From: an uncultured Desulfuromonadales bacterium
Lineage (GTDB): Bacteria; Desulfobacterota; Desulfuromonadia; Desulfuromonadales; Geopsychrobacteraceae
Direction of reading: 5' to 3'
Assembly (NCBI GenBank): GCA_945788205.1
Contig: CALZLE010000090.1
Coordinates: 1-5,507 of the forward strand
DNA length: 5,507 bases
Each line of letters opens with the position of its first letter. Positions within the stretch are counted from its first letter, which is position 1. Both the position numbers and the translations under genes were made by a program. The notes beneath the pieces were generated by a model that was given only the letters and a program-made list of their open reading frames with translations, made no database searches and was not told the DNA's origin. Positions 1 to 5,323 of this stretch are shown here, piece by piece.

Positions 1-1381
1 AATGGCCGAGTACCGCCATCAGAATGTTGTTGAAATCGTGGGCGATTCCACCCGCCAACACTCCCAGGCTTTCCAGTTTTTGAGCATGCAGCAGCTTGTC
101 TTGCAGCCGCTGTTGTTCCTGCTGCATTTTGACTCGTTCCGAGATGTCGGTGGCGACCACGGCAAATTGCTTTTCTTTGGGAGAATAAGCGACAAGATCG
201 AAATGACAGTCGAGGGCATCGGAATATTTCTCAAAATGTTCTGCATTTCCTGTCAGGGCGACGCGGCCAAAAATATCTGTCCACTCTTTGTCGTTTTCCT
301 CAAAGAGCTCCTGGCTTCGTTTGCCGACAATTTGATCTGCCGTTTTGCCGACCATCTTTTCGTAGGCCGGATTAACATCAAGAAAGATGTAGTCGACCGG
401 TTTGTTATTTTCATCGCAAATGATTTCATGTAGTGCCATCGGCTGAATCATTGACTCGATTAGATTACGGTAGCGCGCTTCGCTGTGGATCAGATCGGAG
501 TTACTCTGAACTAATTCGCGGGTTCTTTTTCTGATTTCTACTTTAAAAAGAATGATGAATCCGAGCAGGATGAGAGCTGTTGCGACGAAGCTTATCAGGG
601 TGAACCACAGCCATTTCGGGATGATGTGTGTTGTTTTCTGTCCACTGGTCCACTGGTTCAGCTGTTGAAAGTAGTAAGAGTCTTTGTCTGTTTTCCAGCG
701 CTGCAAGTGAGCATCGATCCGACTGAGTAAGTGATTGTTTTCTCCTTTTTTAGTGGCGTAATAGACGGGGGATGGGGAAAACTGAATTGAGCTTGGTGCC
801 AGATTATATTCTCCCGCATGTCGCAGGCCGAAAAGCTGGGGCGTGACCCCGGCAGCCACTCTTTTTTCTCGTACTGCGGCTAAAACATCCGACAGGTTGG
901 GATAGGCCGTGTAGCTGCATTCAACCCCGAGTTTTTCCGCCATTTTCTGGAAGTTTATTCCGTTGATGTCCTTGTGCATGATGCCGACACGGCGGTTTTG
1001 CAGGTCGGCCATCTCTTCGATCTGGCCATCTGGTTGGACAAACAGTTGTCCCCAAACTTCCATCGCCGGTTCGCTGGAATAATCCATCACTTCGGCACGT
1101 TCTTTTGAATAGGTGATGGAAACCATCAGATCGATGTTGCCGGTTTGTAGCCCCTCCAAGCCTTCCGCCCAAGAAATCGGAACGAATGTAAGGGCCCAGT
1201 CTTCCCGTTTTGCGATTTCTCTTAGCAGGGATGGATGTAACCCCTGTGCGGTGCCACCTGCATCGATGAAGCTCATCGGTTCGAGCGGGAAAATACCGAC
1301 TTTTATTCGACTAACAGAGGCATGGCCGGGGCCAGCGAAGAGAATGAGTAGACTGATGGCAAGGCAATAAAAGCGGTACAT
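1..1381 (-). CDS. Sensor histidine kinase with periplasmic SBP_bac_3-type sensor and PAS domain (3' part missing)
   Basis: This frame is open from an ATG at 1381 to the left window edge (460 codons, no stop). Residues 1-21 look like a signal peptide (hydrophobic SLLILFAG, probable cleavage after GHA). Residues about 25-245 resemble a family-3 solute-binding domain, with the typical stretch GNIDLMVSIT then KERAEVMDYS. Residues 256-280 form one transmembrane helix. A short linker leads to a PAS domain (about 300-415, ending FAVVATDISERV), a coiled-coil-like Gln/Glu stretch (419-434), and the HisKA H-box LESLGVLAGGIAHDFNN with phospho-acceptor His448. The ATPase domain, and any receiver domain, lie outside the window. 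By family knowledge the protein binds a small periplasmic ligand, autophosphorylates on His and passes phosphate to a response regulator. GAGGA at 1386-1390, four bases before the ATG, supports the start. The ligand is unknown; see the finding on the missing Asp. Confidence 0.93.
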   Translation of the reverse strand, partial: MYRFYCLAISLLILFAGPGHASVSRIKVGIFPLEPMSFIDAGGTAQGLHPSLLREIAKREDWALTFVPISWAEGLEGLQTGNIDLMVSITYSKERAEVMDYSSEPAMEVWGQLFVQPDGQIEEMADLQNRRVGIMHKDINGINFQKMAEKLGVECSYTAYPNLSDVLAAVREKRVAAGVTPQLFGLRHAGEYNLAPSSIQFSPSPVYYATKKGENNHLLSRIDAHLQRWKTDKDSYYFQQLNQWTSGQKTTHIIPKWLWFTLISFVATALILLGFIILFKVEIRKRTRELVQSNSDLIHSEARYRNLIESMIQPMALHEIICDENNKPVDYIFLDVNPAYEKMVGKTADQIVGKRSQELFEENDKEWTDIFGRVALTGNAEHFEKYSDALDCHFDLVAYSPKEKQFAVVATDISERVKMQQEQQRLQDKLLHAQKLESLGVLAGGIAHDFNNILMAVLGH

Positions 1382-1445
1382 GTTGTCCTCAAGCAGAATG
1401 AATGCCAGTTGTTAGTTACAACAATCCGGTAAAGACAATCTGTCG

Positions 1446-1475
1446 AGTATACCAACTTATGCTATGCCGAGGTTG
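1446..1475 (-). promoter_or_regulatory. Candidate extended -10 promoter for the histidine kinase
   Basis: On the minus strand TATACT (1451-1446) is preceded by TGG (1454-1452), giving an extended -10 of the form TGnTATACT. The -35 region around 1469-1475 (AACCTC or CAACCT, depending on spacing) is poor, which extended -10 promoters tolerate. Transcription would start near 1439 and leave a leader of about 58 bases before the kinase ATG. The 127-base spacer between the upstream transporter stop and the kinase start has no clear terminator, so readthrough from the transporters is also possible. Confidence 0.4.
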
Positions 1476-1508
1476 CATTTACGAGGATTTTTTTGCTTAA
1501 AATTGTGG

Positions 1509-2393
1509 TTAATGAACTTTGGAGCCGAGCTGTTGACAAAGGAGCCCAGCGACAATCAACAGCAGGCCGACAAAGGTTGCTGGGAGAATTGCCTCGCCGA
1601 CCAGAAAATAGATGAAGATCAGCGAGAGAAAGGGGGAGATGAAAATCAGGTTGCTGATTCGGGCTGTGTTTTCGGTTTTCTTCAGTGCCAACAGCCAGAG
1701 CACAAAGCAGGCACCCATCTCGAAGGTTCCCACATAGGCCGCACCGAGCAACCCTTCAAACGCTGGCCAGCGTAGCTCAGAGGTGAGCAGGTAGTAGCCG
1801 AGCACAAAGGGAAAGCTACAGAGGAAATTGACGAACAGGCCGACCACCGGATCGCGACGATCTCTGGTGTTATAAATCCAGTATAGAGCCCAGATAATCG
1901 TACTGGCCAGCGCCAGAAAAACGCCGAATGGATCGGTGAACTGCAGGCTGAAAGGGTTCCCTTCGGTCGAAATCACCAGCACCCCACAGTAGCTGATCAG
2001 CAGCGCCAGCCATTGTTGCCAACGAACCTTCTGTTTCAGTAGCGGGACCGACAGCAGCGAGAGGGTGATCGCCCAGGTGTAGTTGAGTGGCTGGGCCTGT
2101 TGGGCCGGCAGCAGGTCGTAGGCTTCGAGGAGCACCAGATAGTAGAGAAACGGGTTGAGCAGTCCGAGGCCGACCGAGAGCAGCAGGTCTTTTCTGCTGC
2201 ACTGGAAAACCTGTTTCAACTTTCCTTGAATCAGCAGGATCGCCCCGAGCAGCAGGGTGGAGAAAGAGCCGGCAAACAGCAACAGTTCGATCGGGCTCAA
2301 ATGACGCAGTGAGAGTTTAAATGCCGTCGCAATAGTTGACCAGAGCAGGACGGCACTCAAGCCGTAAAGAGTGGCCTGCCGTTCAGAGGTCAT
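1509..2393 (-). CDS. EamA/DMT-family transporter, second of a tandem pair
   Basis: The 294-residue protein has ten predicted membrane segments (about 8-26, 35-56, 68-90, 98-118, 126-143, 155-174, 183-203, 213-236, 245-265 and 272-289) arranged as two five-helix EamA repeats, the full length expected for a drug/metabolite transporter (DMT) superfamily member. LLWSTIATAFK in helix 1 and the final repeat (ISNLIFISPFLSLIFIY then GE) match the family. Members export small metabolites such as amino acids or drugs across the inner membrane; no substrate can be read from the sequence. The ATG at 2393 overlaps the stop of the preceding EamA gene as ATGA, and AGG lies eight bases upstream, so translation is probably coupled. 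The gene ends with TAA and no clear terminator follows. Confidence 0.93.
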   Translation of the reverse strand: MTSERQATLYGLSAVLLWSTIATAFKLSLRHLSPIELLLFAGSFSTLLLGAILLIQGKLKQVFQCSRKDLLLSVGLGLLNPFLYYLVLLEAYDLLPAQQAQPLNYTWAITLSLLSVPLLKQKVRWQQWLALLISYCGVLVISTEGNPFSLQFTDPFGVFLALASTIIWALYWIYNTRDRRDPVVGLFVNFLCSFPFVLGYYLLTSELRWPAFEGLLGAAYVGTFEMGACFVLWLLALKKTENTARISNLIFISPFLSLIFIYFLVGEAILPATFVGLLLIVAGLLCQQLGSKVH

Positions 2394-3298
2394 GTCGCAG
2401 CCTGGTGTTCACGAGCTTTTCTCTTTAAGACCAGAACCACCAGTCCGGAGAAAATCAGGCAGATGCCGAAAAAAGCCTGGGCATTCAGTTGTTCACCGAG
2501 AACGATAATTCCCAGCGTTGCAGCGGTCATCGGTTCGGCCAGTGACAGCGTGACCGCGGTGCCGACCTGAACGGTCTGCAGACCGCGGGCAAACAGCCAG
2601 TAAGAGAGTGCCATTGTCGCGACGCCCAGATGCAGGATGACACCGATAGAGCGTGGTTGCAGCAACCAGTCGAGGTCGATGCCGATCAACATCGGTGTCA
2701 GCATGAGCGCTCCGACACTGACGACCACCGCCATAACGGCATTGGGCGAGTGTTTTTCCAATAACCCTTTTATCATCAGGGTGTAAGCGGCGTAGGATGC
2801 CCCGGCGCCGAGGGCTAACAGGATTCCGAGCGGGTCGACGGCAATATCTCCGCCGGTTAAACTGAGCAGGCCACAGCCGCTGATGGCCAGCAGGGTTGCC
2901 AGAATCCAGCGGCGACTGAGTTGCTCACCGCGAAAAAACCGTCCGAGCAATCCTCCGACAATCGGTGCACTGCCGATACCGACCACCGTTCCAACTGCAA
3001 CCCCCGTTTTGGCAACTGCGGCGAAAAAACAGAGTTGATAGCTGGCGGTAAATGCGGCCGCCATCACAACTGGAATCCATGCCCAATCACGCAGTTTTCC
3101 CAGTTCACGGCGATAACTGGCCAGGCCGAGTAGAACAATCCCACCGATCAGCAGCCGCAAGGCGCCAATTACTTTTGGGTCGAACCCGGCTGGAGCAAAG
3201 GCTTGAGCTGTGCCGGTTGTTCCCCAGAGGAGTGCAGCACCGATAACAAACCAGTGGCCGCCAGTGGCGAGCGACCGAGTCGATTTTAAATCTGACAA
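2390..3298 (-). CDS. EamA/DMT-family transporter, first of a tandem pair
   Basis: The 302-residue protein has two EamA repeats (about residues 15-147 and 156-292) with ten predicted membrane helices. Family hallmarks are GAALLWGTTGTAQAFAP in helix 1, GSAPIVGGLLGRFFRGEQLS at the end of the first repeat, and LAEPMTAATLGIIVLGEQL in the ninth helix, the EP...GE pattern common to DMT exporters. The charged tail (LKRKAREHQ) fits a cytoplasmic C-terminus. Translation most likely starts at a TTG (3298), because AGAAGGA lies eight bases upstream and no ATG or GTG is available before helix 1. The stop overlaps the next gene's ATG by four bases. Sequence similarity to its neighbour is only at family level, so this is an old duplication or pairing, not a recent copy. 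Substrate unknown; efflux of a small metabolite is the family expectation. Confidence 0.93.
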   Translation of the reverse strand: MSDLKSTRSLATGGHWFVIGAALLWGTTGTAQAFAPAGFDPKVIGALRLLIGGIVLLGLASYRRELGKLRDWAWIPVVMAAAFTASYQLCFFAAVAKTGVAVGTVVGIGSAPIVGGLLGRFFRGEQLSRRWILATLLAISGCGLLSLTGGDIAVDPLGILLALGAGASYAAYTLMIKGLLEKHSPNAVMAVVVSVGALMLTPMLIGIDLDWLLQPRSIGVILHLGVATMALSYWLFARGLQTVQVGTAVTLSLAEPMTAATLGIIVLGEQLNAQAFFGICLIFSGLVVLVLKRKAREHQAAT

Positions 3299-3306
3299 AA
3301 CGATAT

Positions 3307-3313
3307 TCCTTCT
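3307..3313 (-). promoter_or_regulatory. Ribosome binding site that decides the TTG start of the first EamA gene
   Basis: The minus strand reads AGAAGGA, a strong Shine-Dalgarno sequence, followed by an eight-base spacer and then TTG at 3298-3296. This fixes the non-ATG start. It also shows that the gene has its own initiation site despite lying only 80 bases after the MATE-like gene. I see no convincing promoter or terminator in that 80-base gap, so the transporters are probably on one transcript. Confidence 0.7.
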
Positions 3314-3378
3314 ATTTGAATTGTGGTCAGTTTAGACGCGACCCACACCCAAATTTTGTACGAAATTGACCTGTTTTA

Positions 3379-4686
3379 TTAAATCGTTGGTTTGCTCAAT
3401 GAGCGTTGCAGTATCGAAACCGCCAGCAACCGACCAACGACGTAAGCAATTGATGCTGCCATGGCACCGGAAACGGGGAAGTATAGCATCGAAATAGTTA
3501 AAAACGTGAAGATTCCGCAAGCTTCGATGGCGGTGGCAATTGAAATCGGCCTGGTTAGGCGGGCATCGATCAACACCACCCGTTGCCAGCAGATCAGGAC
3601 TGTCAGAGCCGGGAAGATGGCCTGAACCTGTAGCGGTCCGGTGGCAAAGTCGGACAAGTTCTGGCTGAGGCCGGAGAGGTCGCGAAACCAGAAATCAGCC
3701 AGCGGGGTAAAGGCGATCAGCGTCAGGCAGGCCGAGGTGAGCAAGCCCAGGCCGACTGCGAAGTTGCGCACCTTGAGGTAGTTGTTGCGATCTTCACCGA
3801 TCAGGGCGATAGCGACTTCCTGATAGGACAGGCCGAGCGCGCGGAAAACGAAAGTCAGGCCATAAATGACTGGCATCACCGCTAACGATTCGAGGGCGTC
3901 GCGACCTTTGCCGAGAAAGAAGGTGACCAAAGGATGAATCGACAGACCGATAAAGGGGGTCAGCGCCAGCGGCAGATAATAGTTCCAGATCTCTCGGTAG
4001 CCCATCTGTTTGGTTTCGGCGGCGGGTTGCTTTTGGGAGATTTCAGCAAGTGCTTGTCGCGCAAGATAGCGCGTAAACAGCGCTTCGATGATGACCCCGC
4101 AGGAGAGCGCCAGCGCGCCGACCTGGGCGCCGTTCAATTCACCAAAGTGATAAAACAGCAGCGCAGTCGCGGTCATCGTGGTCAGACGCAGAACCGTTGC
4201 TGCCGCGACCCGACGGGTTTTGTGCGCAGCAATTAAAATTCCTTGGTAAAAGCGGCGCAACCCGATCGCCGCCGCCCAGGGCAACAGGCAGATCAGCGCG
4301 CGATGAGTTAGCGTGGCGATTTCGTTCGTCAGGCCGAGCAGGTTTTCGGCGAAAAAGAAAAACAGCGGTGGCAGCAGGAACAGCCCGAGCAGCAGGGTGA
4401 CGGCCAAACAGAGCCAGAGAGTGAAATTACGCAGCCGCCGGTAGCTGATCCGATCATGGCAGAGCGCGGTACTGGCGCTCATCAACATGATCACGGGCGA
4501 CTCGGCGACCAGCGCGAAAGCGTAGGCGATTCCGTAAGCGGCCAGGTTCAGTTTCTCCGCAGACATCCTGGCGATAATCGCGGCCAGAAAGGGGCCTTCG
4601 GCGGCCATCATCAACCAGGTTATCGCCAGTGGCAGCCAGAAGCGGAAAATTTTTCCGTAGCTGAGTGGGGTTGTCGAGTTGTTCAA
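3379..4686 (-). CDS. MATE/MOP-superfamily-like polytopic membrane transporter
   Basis: The 435-residue protein is hydrophobic throughout, with about 12 predicted membrane helices in two halves (roughly 12-215 and 228-428) separated by a hydrophilic loop rich in Gln, Lys and Glu (about 212-230). Length, two-lobed layout and motifs such as LRRFYQGILIAAHKTRRV at the middle of the first lobe suggest the MOP superfamily (MATE multidrug exporters and lipid flippases). The N-terminal stretch WLMMAAEGPFLAAIIAR is unlike typical NorM-type pumps, so it may belong to a separate MATE-like branch; ANKH-like is another possibility. The only plausible start is TTG at 4686, with AGG eight bases upstream (4697-4695). 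The frame is closed by a TAG some 95 bases upstream and has no ATG or GTG in between. A strong terminator lies just upstream, which complicates its expression. Substrate unknown. Confidence 0.85.
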   Translation of the reverse strand: MNNSTTPLSYGKIFRFWLPLAITWLMMAAEGPFLAAIIARMSAEKLNLAAYGIAYAFALVAESPVIMLMSASTALCHDRISYRRLRNFTLWLCLAVTLLLGLFLLPPLFFFFAENLLGLTNEIATLTHRALICLLPWAAAIGLRRFYQGILIAAHKTRRVAAATVLRLTTMTATALLFYHFGELNGAQVGALALSCGVIIEALFTRYLARQALAEISQKQPAAETKQMGYREIWNYYLPLALTPFIGLSIHPLVTFFLGKGRDALESLAVMPVIYGLTFVFRALGLSYQEVAIALIGEDRNNYLKVRNFAVGLGLLTSACLTLIAFTPLADFWFRDLSGLSQNLSDFATGPLQVQAIFPALTVLICWQRVVLIDARLTRPISIATAIEACGIFTFLTISMLYFPVSGAMAASIAYVVGRLLAVSILQRSLSKPTI

Positions 4687-4701
4687 GTCGGAAGCCTGAA
4701 G

Positions 4702-4735
4702 AAAAATAAAAGGAGCGACCGAAATTGGCCGCTCC
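4702..4735 (-). terminator. Rho-independent terminator of the 91-residue orphan gene
   Basis: In the minus-strand transcript GGAGCGGCC (4735-4727) pairs with GGTCGCTCC (4720-4712) around the six-base loop AATTTC, giving a nine-pair stem, and is followed by TTTTATTTTT (4711-4702). One position pairs as G-U in the minus-strand RNA but would be an A-C mismatch in a plus-strand RNA. The T-tract also follows only in the minus direction, so orientation is clear. It lies 47 bases after the stop of the small gene and ends 15 bases before the TTG of the MATE-like gene. Confidence 0.9.
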
Positions 4736-4782
4736 AGAGAGTCTAATAGATTGTTTATGTGTGGGGATAGTCTCTAATCAGG

Positions 4783-5058
4783 TCAGTGGAGTTTTTTCTG
4801 CAGGCGGACGCAATTGCGGGTACTCCAGTGGATACTGTCGCTGATACGTGGCAGGCTGACGGTGCCGCCGACGGTATAGTCGTCGCTCCAAGCGACCCGT
4901 TCCTGTAGTTGAACGGTCACTTTGTCGCGCGCCAATTGGGTAATCACCCCTTCACCCTGATAGTAAAAGCCATCCTTACACCAGTAGGCCTTAACCTGTT
5001 TGCCAACTTGCAAACGCTTGTCTTCGCCCATAAAATCACAGCCGCTGTCGCTGATCAT
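4783..5058 (-). CDS. Small uncharacterised protein, 91 residues, probably beta-rich
   Basis: I do not recognise this protein. It has no signal peptide or membrane segment and should be cytoplasmic. Residues 18-90 alternate short hydrophobic and polar stretches (VGKQVKAYW, GEGVITQLARDKVTVQL, ERVAWSDDYTVGGTVSLP), suggesting a small beta-barrel of SH3/Tudor/KOW-like shape; that is inference from pattern only. It has three Cys (7, 27, 83) in no metal-binding spacing and a basic C-terminus (RLQKKLH). The ATG at 5058 is well supported by AGGGGAG five bases upstream (5070-5064); Met10 is a less likely alternative start. It is flanked by a sigma-54-like promoter and a strong terminator, so it appears to be transcribed alone. 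Those matched signals argue that it is a real gene. Confidence 0.8.
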   Translation of the reverse strand: MISDSGCDFMGEDKRLQVGKQVKAYWCKDGFYYQGEGVITQLARDKVTVQLQERVAWSDDYTVGGTVSLPRISDSIHWSTRNCVRLQKKLH

Positions 5059-5105
5059 CTCTACTCCCCTTTGATAGTGCGGTTTATTGTGCCCTTTTGC
5101 TGTTG

Positions 5106-5122
5106 AGCAAATGTGGTGCCAA
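5106..5122 (-). promoter_or_regulatory. Sigma-54 (RpoN) -24/-12 promoter for the 91-residue protein
   Basis: The minus strand reads TTGGCACCACATTTGCT (5122-5106). Against the known consensus YTGGCACGrNNNTTGCW it matches every strongly conserved position except one (C for G after GGCAC). The invariant GG (5120-5119) and GC (5108-5107) are separated by exactly ten bases. The predicted start is an A near 5095, giving a 37-base leader that contains the gene's Shine-Dalgarno site. Such promoters need an AAA+ enhancer-binding protein acting from upstream DNA; the activator is not in this window. Confidence 0.75.
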
Positions 5123-5323
5123 AGATAATGGTTTTTATTTAATTTTTGTTAATCTTATTATTGTACCATAAAACCAGGAAGTTGCATCTCTGGAGGGTCG
5201 AAGTGGCGTATTGATTTTGTCCGGGAGGGTGTTTTTGACTGTGTTTTGTTTGCAACGGATAAGTGGTGTATGCGCCAGATATGATTCGTGTGCCTTAAAT
5301 ATTTATGCCTGAGTTGATGGGAG
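5123..5323. promoter_or_regulatory. Gene-free regulatory spacer upstream of the sigma-54 promoter
   Basis: No credible gene lies here. From about 5127 to 5165 the DNA is almost purely A and T, as expected for a bendable region. AATCTTATTATTG at 5151-5163 matches the IHF consensus WATCARNNNNTTR at all but two positions and lies at about -56 to -68. On the minus strand TGGTACAAT (5168-5160) could serve as an extended -10 for a second, sigma-70 promoter. GGAGGGT occurs twice, at 5192-5198 and 5224-5230, 32 bases apart (three helical turns), at about -97 to -135. TAAATATTTA (5296-5305) is a perfect palindrome flanked by TGCCT direct repeats. GTTGA and TCAAC (5313-5317, 5324-5328) form a weak hairpin at the activase stop, with no T-tract, so no terminator is evident. 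Confidence 0.45.

Noticed and set aside
2..433. Plus-strand open frame of 143 codons at the left edge
   Set aside because: It is the antisense shadow of the PAS/HisKA part of the histidine kinase, whose minus-strand frame runs unbroken through the region with recognisable domains.
1408..1424. Short inverted repeat (TTGTT ... AACAA) in the kinase leader
   Set aside because: The stem is only five pairs and AT-rich, with two equally good registers; too weak to call an operator or attenuator.
1481..1494. Run of seven T on the plus strand as a terminator
   Set aside because: No stable hairpin precedes it on the plus strand, and no plus-strand gene ends there.
1464..1775. Plus-strand open frame opposite the second EamA gene
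   Set aside because: Its translation is polar and low in hydrophobic content with no motif, while the opposite strand encodes a complete ten-helix transporter.
3299..3378. Inverted GGTCA ... TGACC in the gap between the MATE-like and first EamA genes
   Set aside because: The arms are five bases long and about 40 bases apart, with no T-tract and no promoter alignment; no support for a terminator or operator.
5098..5109. Small inverted repeat TGCT-gttg-AGCA over the -12 region
   Set aside because: It overlaps the TTGCT element of the sigma-54 promoter and is four base pairs long, as expected by chance.
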